DNA of 47,692 nucleotides from Paracoccaceae bacterium. Lineage in GTDB: Bacteria; Pseudomonadota; Alphaproteobacteria; Rhodobacterales; Rhodobacteraceae. The stretch spans positions 1 through 47,692 of the forward strand of contig JASJDQ010000002.1 in NCBI GenBank assembly GCA_030065075.1, given 5' to 3'. Below the pieces are notes generated by a model. That model made no database searches. It was not told the DNA's origin and was given only the letters and a program-made list of their open reading frames with translations. Numbering within the stretch: the first letter of the stretch is position 1; every line of letters starts with the position of its first letter. Both the position numbers and the translations under genes were made by a program. Below are positions 7,998 to 15,988 of the stretch, in pieces.

Positions 7998-9242
7998 ATG
8001 TACGATCTGGTTGTTCTCTGGTCGTGGACTGAATTCGCTGTGCGTTGGCTGCATGTAATCACGGCCATCGCCTGGATCGGCTCGTCGTTCTACTTCATTG
8101 CTCTGGATTTGGGTCTGAACCGCACCATTCCTGGACCAGCGGATGGTGAGGAATGGCAGGTCCACGGTGGCGGCTTTTATCACATCCAGAAATACCTCGT
8201 GGCGCCCGAGGCCATGCCCGAGCATCTGACCTGGTTCAAGTGGGAAGCGTATTCGACCTGGCTTTCGGGGGCCGCCCTCTTGATGATCGTCTATTGGGTC
8301 GGTGGGGAGCTTTACCTGCTGGACCCGAACAAGGCAGACATCGCACTTTGGCAAGGCATCCTCATCAGCGCCGCGAGCCTGAGCATCGGCTGGCTTATCT
8401 ATGATTTTCTTTGCAAATCCCCGCTGGGAGAAAAGCCAACCGTGCTGATGCTTCTGCTCTTCGCAATGCTCGTCGCGATGAGTTGGGGCTATACCCAGGT
8501 CTTCACCGGGCGCGCGGCGCTTTTGCATCTGGGGGCGTTCACGGCGACGATCATGTCGGCCAATGTTTTCTTCATCATCATGCCGAACCAGCGGATCGTG
8601 GTGGCGGACCTAAAGGCGGGTCGCACACCAGATGCGAAATACGGCAAGATCGCCAAGCTTCGGTCCACCCACAACAACTATCTGACCCTGCCGGTCTTGT
8701 TCCTGATGCTATCGAACCATTACCCGCTGGCCTTTGCGAGCGACTGGAACTGGCTCATCGCCGCGCTCGTGTTTCTGATGGGCGTCACCATCCGGCATTT
8801 CTTCAACACGATGCACATGCGGGGTGGCATGCTCTGGTGGACCTGGGCGGTGACGGCGATCCTCTTTCTGGCAATCGTTTGGCTCTCGCTCGCGCCGCTG
8901 GCGGAGAATTACGACACAGCCGCGGCGCGCCCGCTGACGCCGCAAGAGGCACGGTACACTGAAGTCGCGGAATTCGCCGAGGCCGAAAACATTGTCCTTG
9001 GTCGATGTTCCATGTGCCATGCCCGAGAACCGGTCTGGGACGGCCTTCACTGGGCCCCGAAGGGTGTGCATCTGGAGACACAACAAGACATCGCGCGTCA
9101 CGCGGAAGCTATCGCGCTGCAGTCGGGCTACAGCCATGCCATGCCGCCCGGGAACCTGACATACATGACCGAGGCCGAGCGCGTCGCACTGGTAACCTGG
9201 GTCCGCGCGGCGCGGGCTATCACCCGAAAAGACCTTCCGTGA
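7998..9242 (+). CDS. puuD: Membrane urate hydroxylase PuuD with C-terminal cytochrome c domain
   Basis: Oxidises urate to 5-hydroxyisourate and passes electrons to the respiratory chain instead of directly to oxygen. From ATG 7998 the protein has 414 residues: about eight membrane helices starting with the diagnostic WLHVITAIAWIGSSFYFIAL, the FNTMHMRGGMLWW segment, then a periplasmic cytochrome c domain with one haem site CSMCH (C337, C340, H341) and a likely axial methionine in HAMPPGN. Several in-frame starts exist (7890, 7974, 7989, 7998); I choose 7998 because family members begin MYDL-W, but the site is not fixed by a strong ribosome binding site. It completes the urate to allantoate route with UraH, UraD and PuuE nearby. 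Confidence 0.93.
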   Translation: MYDLVVLWSWTEFAVRWLHVITAIAWIGSSFYFIALDLGLNRTIPGPADGEEWQVHGGGFYHIQKYLVAPEAMPEHLTWFKWEAYSTWLSGAALLMIVYWVGGELYLLDPNKADIALWQGILISAASLSIGWLIYDFLCKSPLGEKPTVLMLLLFAMLVAMSWGYTQVFTGRAALLHLGAFTATIMSANVFFIIMPNQRIVVADLKAGRTPDAKYGKIAKLRSTHNNYLTLPVLFLMLSNHYPLAFASDWNWLIAALVFLMGVTIRHFFNTMHMRGGMLWWTWAVTAILFLAIVWLSLAPLAENYDTAAARPLTPQEARYTEVAEFAEAENIVLGRCSMCHAREPVWDGLHWAPKGVHLETQQDIARHAEAIALQSGYSHAMPPGNLTYMTEAERVALVTWVRAARAITRKDLP

Positions 9243-9280
9243 TCCAATTGCACGCCTCTCGGCGCACGGGATGCTTTGTT

Positions 9281-9327
9281 GGGGCTCTGCCCCAAACCCC
9301 GGGATATTTCGGCCAAGAAGAACGAGG
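9281..9327 (+). repeat. Dispersed intergenic element (copy 2): hairpin plus GGGATATTT tail
   Basis: Downstream of puuD in the same orientation. A small hairpin GGGGCTCTGCCCC (9281-9293) is followed by AACCCCGGGATATTTCGGCC and AAGAAGAACG. Purine-rich AAGAAGAA endings after GGATATTT are typical of this element in Rhodobacterales as far as I recall. It may be the puuD 3' end. Confidence 0.6.
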
Positions 9328-9387
9328 ATTGTTCCGGAACTGGCCGAAACGTGATGCGGGAAACCGCCAAAGGGGCCACAACAACGG

Positions 9388-9416
9388 GTGACTCTCTTGG
9401 GACAACCCCCTATACT
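9388..9416 (+). promoter_or_regulatory. Candidate sigma-70 promoter for the SYLF lipoprotein gene
   Basis: GTGACT (9388-9393) and TATACT (9411-9416) are 17 bp apart. A perfect 6-bp inverted repeat, CCTGCC-AGCATA-GGCAGG (9427-9444), lies in the predicted 5' leader, followed by a GAGG ribosome binding site before the ATG at 9474. Confidence 0.4.
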
Positions 9417-9473
9417 TTGTGGAATACCTGCCAGCATAGGCAGGACCTTGAGGTTACATGTGAGGGCAGACCC

Positions 9474-10031
9474 ATGACACGTTTTCCCCGCCGGTCTTTG
9501 ATGACTGGCACAGCAGCATTTCTGGCGCTGAGCGCTTGCGGCAATGGTGTCGGCAGCGATGGCGCCACCAAACTGGATGGCCGGGTCGACGCGACACTCA
9601 GCTATCTGAACACCACCTATCCCGGCACGCGGGATTTGCAGGACAAGTCGGTTGGCATGCTGGTTATTCCGCTTGTCACCGAGGCCAGCTTCGGCTTCGG
9701 CGGCTCCTATGGCCGGGGCGCGCTCAGGATCGGCGATGTCTCGGTTGACTACTATTCGGCGGCGCAGGCGAGCTTCGGCATCCAGGCCGGCGCCCAGCAA
9801 TACGCGCATGTGCTGTATTTCATGACAGAAGAGGCCTTGGCCGATTTCCGGACGTCTCCGGGTTGGGCGGCTGGCGCCGATGTGGAGTATGTCGCCAATG
9901 ACCAGGGCGCAAATCTCTCGGCAGAGACGACAACGGTTTTATCGCCCGTAATCGCGGTGGTCTTCGGCCAAGCCGGTCTTTTGGCAGGTGCGTCGGTCGA
10001 GGGGACGAAGTACACGCGGATCATTCCGTGA
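9474..10031 (+). CDS. SYLF-domain (YSC84/DUF500) lipoprotein
   Basis: A 185-residue envelope lipoprotein. The N-terminus MTRFPRRSLMTGTAAFLALSACG has a lipobox LSAC with the lipidated cysteine at position 22; the RRSLMTG stretch also looks Tat-like. The remainder matches the SYLF lipid-binding domain: GMLVIPLVTEASFGFGGSYGRGAL near its start, then the SFGIQAGAQ strand and a C-terminal GQAGLLAGASVEG. SYLF domains bind phosphoinositides in eukaryotes; the bacterial role is unclear, with lipid binding at the outer or inner membrane the most likely. ATG 9474 follows GAGGG at suitable distance. It appears monocistronic with its own promoter. Confidence 0.88.
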   Translation: MTRFPRRSLMTGTAAFLALSACGNGVGSDGATKLDGRVDATLSYLNTTYPGTRDLQDKSVGMLVIPLVTEASFGFGGSYGRGALRIGDVSVDYYSAAQASFGIQAGAQQYAHVLYFMTEEALADFRTSPGWAAGADVEYVANDQGANLSAETTTVLSPVIAVVFGQAGLLAGASVEGTKYTRIIP

Positions 10032-10219
10032 GCTATGAATGTCCGGTGTGGGGGCGCTCGCCGTCCCCTCCCGAAACCCTGTCGATTTTGACACTTCTAT
10101 CTTGCACCGACTAACATCGGACCATCTTCACTGCGGTGTTCACGGTCTCGCGCTGACCGGGTACGAACAGCTAGAAATCGGCGGCGTGGGCTCTGGACCA
10201 GAACCTTCTGGAGCGATCG

Positions 10220-10627
10220 GTGCGGACATTATTACTTCATATCAGCGCCTCGGCCTCCGCCGTTGCTATAACCGCTGCGGCGGCAGAAAACAGTTCGTCA
10301 GGGCTGGCACATTGCCCGTTGCAGCTTGCCGGGCGCGGACAAACGACTATGGTCAGAAGCACGCCGTTCGAGTGCTTTTGCAGTGTTGAAGCCCGTAAGC
10401 AGCGGGGCGGCTACGCTTTCGGCAGCGGGACTTACGATGCGATCAGCAATATCTGCATGGCAGCCCTGCATGCGGGTGTGACCGGCCGGGAAGGCGGTGA
10501 TGTACGGGTCATCCCGGGCCCGGTTCAGCAGAATTACGTGGGCACCCTTGCAAACGGTGTCTTCAGTTCGGATTTGGACAAGGGCCGCGTGGGCAGCTTT
10601 ACCGTGGAACCGGTCAGCGGCCAGTGA
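10220..10627 (+). CDS. Small secreted LCCL-domain protein
   Basis: A 135-residue protein with a probable signal peptide (MRTLLLHISASASAVAITAAAA) and one LCCL domain. The domain core shows a conserved cysteine at C32 (HCPLQLAGRG), the C52-x-C54 pair, and C79 in SNICMAALHAGV, then EGGDVRVIPGPVQQNYVGTL and NGVFSSDLDKGRVGSF, which matches the usual HAG...GG.V.V.PG...Y.GS..NGV pattern. LCCL domains occur in secreted proteins and are thought to bind lipids or glycans. The GTG at 10220 is supported by GGAG 6 nt upstream. The 188 bp between this gene and the SYLF gene shows no clear coding or regulatory signal. The conserved tryptophan often seen after the C-x-C pair is replaced by Y/F (GGYAFGSG). 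Confidence 0.7.
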   Translation: MRTLLLHISASASAVAITAAAAENSSSGLAHCPLQLAGRGQTTMVRSTPFECFCSVEARKQRGGYAFGSGTYDAISNICMAALHAGVTGREGGDVRVIPGPVQQNYVGTLANGVFSSDLDKGRVGSFTVEPVSGQ

Positions 10628-10633
10628 CGCTTT

Positions 10634-11506
10634 TCAACCCAACACCCGCAAACGCTTGAACAGGCTCGACGTATCCCAACGCCCACCGCCCATCTTCTGC
10701 ACGTCCTTGTAGAACTGATCGACCAGCGCGGTCACTGGCAGACTTGCAGCGGTTTCGTTCGCTGTTCTAAGGCAGATATCCAGGTCCTTGCGCATCCAGT
10801 CGACGGCAAACCCGTGGTCGAAATGATCGTCCAGCATGGTCTCGTACCGGTTTGCCATCTGCCAGGATCCTGCGGCTCCCTGGCTGATCACCTCGACAAC
10901 GGCCCGACCGTCGAGACCTGCCTTCTCGGCGAAATGCAACGCTTCCGACAGACCTTGGACCAGCCCGGCAATGGCGATCTGGTTGCACATCTTTGTCATC
11001 TGGCCCGCGCCGCTTTCACCAATCCGACGACAAATCTTGGCGTAAGCGGCCATGATGGGCTCTGCGCGATCGTAGGCCTGCGTGTCACCGCCGCACATGA
11101 TCGACAGCTGTCCGTTTTCGGCCCCGGCCTGCCCACCACTGATCGGTGCATCAACGAAGGCGATACCGCGTTCGGCGGCAGCGGCGTAAAGCTCGCGCGT
11201 GACCGCCGCCGACACGGTCGTGTGATCAACGAAGATCGCTCCTTCGCCCATTCCGGCAAAGGCCCCATCGTCCCCCAGACAAACAGACCGAAGGTCATCG
11301 TCATTGCCCACGCAGGCCATGACGAAATCGGCGCCGGCCGCGGCTTCGCGCGGTGTCCGCGCGGCCTGGCCTGCGTGCGCTTTGGCCCAGGTTTCGGCCT
11401 TGGCGGAAGTTCGATTGTAGACGGTCACCTGATGTCCGGCTGACGCCAGATGCCCAGCCATGGGAAACCCCATCACGCCCAGTCCCAGAAACGCACAATT
11501 CGCCAT
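10634..11506 (-). CDS. NAD(P)-dependent beta-hydroxyacid dehydrogenase (3-hydroxyisobutyrate/tartronate semialdehyde type)
   Basis: A 290-residue member of the HIBADH family: N-terminal Rossmann fold with GLGVMG at residues 7-12, the DAPISGGQAGAENGQL substrate loop, and the catalytic lysine K172 in GQMTKMCNQ. Family members oxidise or reduce beta-hydroxyacids such as 3-hydroxyisobutyrate, tartronate semialdehyde or succinate semialdehyde. The gene lies near a pathway that ends in glyoxylate, and tartronate semialdehyde reductase would follow glyoxylate carboligase, but no gcl gene is in view, so this link is only a possibility. It ends 6 bp from the convergent LCCL gene and starts 74 bp from the divergent acylase. 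Confidence 0.85.
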   Translation of the reverse strand: MANCAFLGLGVMGFPMAGHLASAGHQVTVYNRTSAKAETWAKAHAGQAARTPREAAAGADFVMACVGNDDDLRSVCLGDDGAFAGMGEGAIFVDHTTVSAAVTRELYAAAAERGIAFVDAPISGGQAGAENGQLSIMCGGDTQAYDRAEPIMAAYAKICRRIGESGAGQMTKMCNQIAIAGLVQGLSEALHFAEKAGLDGRAVVEVISQGAAGSWQMANRYETMLDDHFDHGFAVDWMRKDLDICLRTANETAASLPVTALVDQFYKDVQKMGGGRWDTSSLFKRLRVLG

Positions 11507-11580
11507 GGCATCCTCCCTGCAGAAAGCTTAAGTTTGCACGAACTCCTAACGAACCGGCGGTCACAGTCAACAGGACAGGC

Positions 11581-14067
11581 ATGGCGAGACTCTTTCGTTG
11601 GCTTCTTCGGATCGTGACAGGTCTGCTGGTTTTGGCGGTTGCCGTCACCTTCCTGCTCTATTGGTTCTTCTCGCGCTCGGTTCCCGATTACGACGAAACG
11701 CTCACCGTTGCCGGTATTTCAGGCGAGGTAGAGATCGTACGCGATAACGCGAGCGTGCCGCACATCTTCGGGTCAAGCGACGAAGACGTCTATTTTGGTC
11801 TTGGACTTGCGCATGCGCAGGACCGCCTTTGGCAAATGACTATGATGCGACGCACGGCGCAGGGCCGCTTGTCGGAGCTCTTTGGCGCAAGAACGGTCAA
11901 GGTCGACGAGTTGCTCAGACGCTTCGATTTCTACGCGCTTTCGGTCAAATCTGTTGCGGCCCAGGATGAATATACGCAGGCAGCGCTTCGGGCCTATTCC
12001 GCCGGTGTGAATGCCTGGCTTGCCCAGGTGAACGAAGGCGCGCGGGGCCGTGGAGCGCCGGAGTTCTGGCTATTCGAGCCGGCGATCGCGCCCTGGCAAC
12101 CGGCGGACAGCATCGCGATTGGCAAGCTGATGGCCTTGCAGCTGTCCAGCCATCTGGAAAACGAAGTCTTGCGCGCGCGTGCCGATCAAATGCTGTCCGA
12201 CGATCGGCTTCAAGACCTGCTGCACGACTATCCGGGCGCCGGGGTGGCAGCCCTGCCCGACTATGCAGGCCTCTTCGGGACGGAGTCGAATGTCCGCTTC
12301 GCAGGGGTCGGGGATAGTTCGCAGACGCCCATAGACAGCCCGTTGTCGCCCTTCAAATCGCGGGCCTTCGCCGGCGCGTCCAATGCTTGGGCGGCAGCAC
12401 CTCGGCGTTCGGCGGCAGGCGGCACGCTGCTGGCTAATGATCCGCACCTTGGCTTTAACGCGCCGTCGACCTGGTACCTTGCGCGGTTGGAATTGGAAAG
12501 CGGCGGCGTGATCGGCGGCACCATCCCCGGTGCGCCGACCGTTCTGGTCGGACGCTCAGACCGGCTGGGTTGGGCGCTGACCTCCACCGGCGCCGACGAT
12601 CAGGACGTGCTGATCGAACGCTTGAACCCTGAGGCACCGGAGGAAGTGCTGACACCTGATGGTTGGCGTCGGATGGCGTCGCGGCGCTCGATCATCAACG
12701 TCAAGGACGCCGCGTCCATCAATGTGACTCTCCGTTGGTCCGAAAACGGACCGATCCTGCCCGGGTCGCATTATGATCTGGGCGAAGTGACGCCGCGCGG
12801 ACACGTGGCGGCCCTTGCCTGGACAGCGCTCAGCGCCGAGGACACGACGCTTTCCGCCATCCTATCGCTGATGCGCGCGGGCAGCATCGACGAGGCCTTG
12901 GATGCGGGAGACAGCTTCGTGGCACCGCCTCAGAACCTGACGCTGGTCGATGGCGAACGCATCGCCATGAAGGTCGTCGGCAAGCTGCCCCGCCGGGCCG
13001 CGCGCCATCAGACCGAAGGTCGGATGCCCGCCCCGGGCTGGTTGCCCGAGAACCGCTGGCAAGGGCAACTGTCATACGCGGGCAACCCGGTCTTTGCCGA
13101 TCCCGAGGGTGGTATTCTTGGCAACACCAACAACAAAGTTGTCGACCGGCCCTTCCCCTTTCATCTCAGCCACACATGGGGCGACACGCAGCGGGTGCAA
13201 CGGTGGGAACGCCTGATGCAGTCTCGCGAAGTGCACACCCGAGAAAGCTTCATGGAGGCGCAGCTGGACACGGTATCGATCACCGCACGCACGCTTCTGC
13301 CGCTGGTCGCGCGCGACCTGTGGTTCACCGGCGAAGCGGCGGAAGCGGGCACGCCCGAGCGGCGGCGACGCGAAGCGCTGGATCTTCTGGCCGGCTGGAA
13401 CGGTGAGATGAACGAGCATCTGCCCGAACCGCTGATCTACATGGCATGGATGCGCGCGCTGCAGGAGCGGCTCATCCGCGACGAGTTGGGCACGCTGGCC
13501 AACGAATTTCCGCATCTGGAACCGGTGTTCCTCGAGCGTGTCTTCCGTGATGTCGATGGGGCGGGCGCCTGGTGCGACATCATACAAAGCGCAGCGGAAG
13601 AAACCTGCACCGACATCGCGCGCCTTGCGCTCGACGACGCGCTTCTTTGGATCTCCGAAACCTATGGCTTAGCATTGGAGACCCTCCGCTGGGGCGACGC
13701 CCATGTCGCCACCCATGACCACGAAGTCCTGGGGGACGTGGGCTGGTTTTCCTGGATCGTGAACATCCGGCAATCGACCAGCGGCGGCGACAACACGCTG
13801 CAACGCGGGCGCACGTCCGGCACGGCCTCTGATCCCTTCCACAACGTGCATGGTGCGGGCTATCGCGGCGTCTACGATTTCGCCGATCCCGACAGTTCGG
13901 TCTTCGTGATCTCGACCGGCCAATCCGGGCATCCCCTGTCGCGCCACTATGACGATCTGGGCGAGCTCTGGCGGCGGGGCGAATACATCCCCATGACGCT
14001 CGATCCCGAGCTGGCACGGGCTGGTGCGGTCGGGATCACGCGGTTGGTGCCGGATAGCGCGGAGTAG
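11581..14067 (+). CDS. Membrane-anchored penicillin acylase family amidohydrolase
   Basis: An N-terminal nucleophile hydrolase that cleaves amide bonds of acylated substrates (beta-lactams, acyl-homoserine lactones or unknown amides). From ATG 11581 it has 828 residues. A single N-terminal helix (about residues 9-29, IVTGLLVLAVAVTFLLYWFF) anchors it, unlike classical secreted penicillin amidases with cleaved signal peptides. The alpha chain carries the early PHIFG and GLGLAHAQDRLWQM blocks, and the beta chain starts at the catalytic serine S267 in GASNAWAA, followed by GGTLLANDPHLGF. A spacer before S267 is expected to be removed by autoprocessing. The ORF is open back to 11353, but that extension overlaps the divergent dehydrogenase and is rejected; AGGACAGG precedes the chosen ATG. 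Confidence 0.92.
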   Translation: MARLFRWLLRIVTGLLVLAVAVTFLLYWFFSRSVPDYDETLTVAGISGEVEIVRDNASVPHIFGSSDEDVYFGLGLAHAQDRLWQMTMMRRTAQGRLSELFGARTVKVDELLRRFDFYALSVKSVAAQDEYTQAALRAYSAGVNAWLAQVNEGARGRGAPEFWLFEPAIAPWQPADSIAIGKLMALQLSSHLENEVLRARADQMLSDDRLQDLLHDYPGAGVAALPDYAGLFGTESNVRFAGVGDSSQTPIDSPLSPFKSRAFAGASNAWAAAPRRSAAGGTLLANDPHLGFNAPSTWYLARLELESGGVIGGTIPGAPTVLVGRSDRLGWALTSTGADDQDVLIERLNPEAPEEVLTPDGWRRMASRRSIINVKDAASINVTLRWSENGPILPGSHYDLGEVTPRGHVAALAWTALSAEDTTLSAILSLMRAGSIDEALDAGDSFVAPPQNLTLVDGERIAMKVVGKLPRRAARHQTEGRMPAPGWLPENRWQGQLSYAGNPVFADPEGGILGNTNNKVVDRPFPFHLSHTWGDTQRVQRWERLMQSREVHTRESFMEAQLDTVSITARTLLPLVARDLWFTGEAAEAGTPERRRREALDLLAGWNGEMNEHLPEPLIYMAWMRALQERLIRDELGTLANEFPHLEPVFLERVFRDVDGAGAWCDIIQSAAEETCTDIARLALDDALLWISETYGLALETLRWGDAHVATHDHEVLGDVGWFSWIVNIRQSTSGGDNTLQRGRTSGTASDPFHNVHGAGYRGVYDFADPDSSVFVISTGQSGHPLSRHYDDLGELWRRGEYIPMTLDPELARAGAVGITRLVPDSAE

Positions 14068-14079
14068 ACGTCCGGCGAC

Positions 14080-14331
14080 CTACTTCGAAATGTTTGCCGC
14101 TTTGCTTCTTCCAGCGAAGTAGCCTGTGATTATGGCGATCAAGGAACAAAAAATTCCAAGCGGATAAGCTATCACAAGCTTGGTTTCGCCCGGATAAATG
14201 TCGGCATTGGCGGCGTTCGGCGGTAGTGCTGCCAACTCCTCGACCCCGCGCATGGCGACGAACCACGCAACAACAGATGCAATCCAGAATATTGCGGATA
14301 AAAACAGCATAATGATCGATTTCAAGCGCAT
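14080..14331 (-). CDS. Small two-helix membrane protein downstream of hflX
   Basis: An 83-residue protein with two hydrophobic segments, about residues 5-27 and 52-71, separated by a short polar loop (ELAALPPNAANADIYPGETK). Function unknown and no family recognised. Its ATG lies 8 bp after the hflX stop codon and is preceded by AGGGGCG, so it reads as the last gene of the trkA-trkH-hfq-hflX direction. It converges with the acylase gene, leaving 12 bp between stops. Confidence 0.65.
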   Translation of the reverse strand: MRLKSIIMLFLSAIFWIASVVAWFVAMRGVEELAALPPNAANADIYPGETKLVIAYPLGIFCSLIAIITGYFAGRSKAANISK

Positions 14332-14339
14332 CTACGCCC

Positions 14340-15614
14340 CTACATCCGCGCAAACCGCGCCGCCTGCGCGTTGGACCAGGTCACGTCAAGCGTCCACCCG
14401 TCCTCTGTTTGGCGTTCGCCTGTGACCACGCCCTGCTCGAACAACCATGCACGCTTCCTGCCCTCGACATGGGTTAGCGTGATTTCGGCTTGCGTCAGCC
14501 CCGCGCTCAACGCGTCTTCAATGGCGCGGATCAAGTCATCTAGCCCGTCATCCGAAACCGCGGACGAGGTCACGACGTCATCCCGACGGGCCGCGGCCGT
14601 TTCGACCGACGCCCGGTCCGCCGACGCAAGCTGATCGGTCTTGTTCCAGACCTCGATCACCGTCCGCTCTTCCCCCACGCCAAGGTCTTCCAGAATGGCA
14701 ACGACGTCCGCGTGTTGCTCTTCTGTTTCCGGATGCGAGATGTCGCGCACATGAAGGATGATGTCCGCCGACAAAACCTCTTCCAACGTCGCCCGGAAGG
14801 CCGCAACCAGTTGCGTCGGCAGGTCCGAGATGAAGCCCACGGTGTCGGAGAGGATCACCTCGCGCCCCGTTTCCAGCTCGACTGATCGCATGGTCGGGTC
14901 GAGCGTGGCGAAAAGCATGTCCTTCGCAAGCACCTTGGCACCCGTCAACCGGTTGAAAATTGTAGATTTCCCCGCGTTCGTATAGCCCACGAGCGCTACG
15001 ATGGGAAAAGGCACCTTAGCGCGCGCCTCACGGTGGAGCGTGCGGGTCTTTACCACCTTGTCCAATTGCCGACGGAGCCGCACGAGTTGCTCGTCGATCG
15101 CGCGGCGGTCTGCCTCGATCTGCGTTTCGCCGGGGCCGCCGACGAAGCCAAGCCCGCCTCGCTGCCGTTCCAGGTGCGTCCACGCCCGCACCAGGCGCGT
15201 CCTTTGATAGGACAGCGCCGCCATTTCCACCTGCAGCACGCCCTCGCGCGTGGCGGCGCGATCCGAGAAGATCTCCAGGATCAAGCCGGTCCGGTCCAGA
15301 AGCTTGACCTTCCATTCCCGTTCCAGGTTCCGCTGCTGCACCGGCGTCACGGGGCCATCGATCAGCACCAGCTCGATATCGTCAGCCTTGATGCGGGTCG
15401 CCAGCGCCTTGATCTTGCCCTTCCCAAAGAGCAGACCCGGCGACGGGTTGGGCAGACGCACGATCTCGGCACCCGCAATCTCCAGCCCTGGCAGGGCTTC
15501 GGCAAGCGACACGGCTTCCGCCAGCGCGTGCTCAGCCTCGCGCCGTTCCGGATTGCTGGTGATGTCGGGATGCAGAACAAGCGCGCGGGTGTGGCGCGGG
15601 TCGTCCGCCCCCAC
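14340..15614 (-). CDS. hflX: Ribosome-associated GTPase HflX
   Basis: A 424-residue translational GTPase that binds the 50S subunit and splits stalled or hibernating ribosomes under stress. It has the N-terminal HflX domain (LLFGKGKIKAL, EIFSDRAATREGVLQVEMA, QRGGLGFVGGPGETQIE), then the G domain with Walker A GYTNAGKST, switch II DTVGFISDLP and the NKTD base-specificity motif. The start appears to be a GTG at 15614, two bases after the hfq stop, with AAGAG just upstream. Directly follows hfq, the usual hfq-hflX order. Confidence 0.97.
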   Translation of the reverse strand: MGADDPRHTRALVLHPDITSNPERREAEHALAEAVSLAEALPGLEIAGAEIVRLPNPSPGLLFGKGKIKALATRIKADDIELVLIDGPVTPVQQRNLEREWKVKLLDRTGLILEIFSDRAATREGVLQVEMAALSYQRTRLVRAWTHLERQRGGLGFVGGPGETQIEADRRAIDEQLVRLRRQLDKVVKTRTLHREARAKVPFPIVALVGYTNAGKSTIFNRLTGAKVLAKDMLFATLDPTMRSVELETGREVILSDTVGFISDLPTQLVAAFRATLEEVLSADIILHVRDISHPETEEQHADVVAILEDLGVGEERTVIEVWNKTDQLASADRASVETAAARRDDVVTSSAVSDDGLDDLIRAIEDALSAGLTQAEITLTHVEGRKRAWLFEQGVVTGERQTEDGWTLDVTWSNAQAARFARM

Positions 15615-15616
15615 CC

Positions 15617-15850
15617 TTACTCTTCGCCCTCGTAAAGAGAGATCGGCTGTGCTGGCATGATTGTTGAAATAGCGTGTTTGTAAACGAGTTGGGACTGGCC
15701 ATCACGACGGAGCAACACACAAAAATTGTCGAACCAAGTGATGACCCCTTGCAGCTTGACACCATTGATCAGGAATATTGTCACGGGGACTTTGGTTTTC
15801 CTGACATGGTTCAGAAACGCATCCTGCAGATTCTGTCTGTCGGAAGCCAT
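15617..15850 (-). CDS. hfq: RNA chaperone Hfq
   Basis: A 77-residue Sm-like protein forming a hexamer that pairs small RNAs with mRNAs and affects RNA stability. The sequence matches the family from [20 protein letters not shown] through the Sm2 motif YKHAIST; the short acidic C-terminus (YEGEE) is typical for alphaproteobacteria. ATG 15850 has AAAGG upstream. It is separated from trkH by 138 bp, enough for its own promoter, and is coupled to hflX (2-bp gap). Confidence 0.98.
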   Translation of the reverse strand: MASDRQNLQDAFLNHVRKTKVPVTIFLINGVKLQGVITWFDNFCVLLRRDGQSQLVYKHAISTIMPAQPISLYEGEE

Positions 15851-15988
15851 GATCTAAAGCCTTTTTTTCTTGCGACCTTTTGCGGCCGGATTGTTGACGT
15901 GGCCACTATGGAGGCTGATCGGGCGTCTGACCAGCCCAAAAAGTACCCTTGTTTCAAAGGATTGCCGGGTCTCAGACCGTGATCGGGA

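Noticed and set aside
10039-10389. A 116-residue plus-strand open frame between the SYLF and LCCL genes
   Set aside because: No family, no ribosome binding site, and it overlaps the LCCL reading frame, which has four conserved cysteines.
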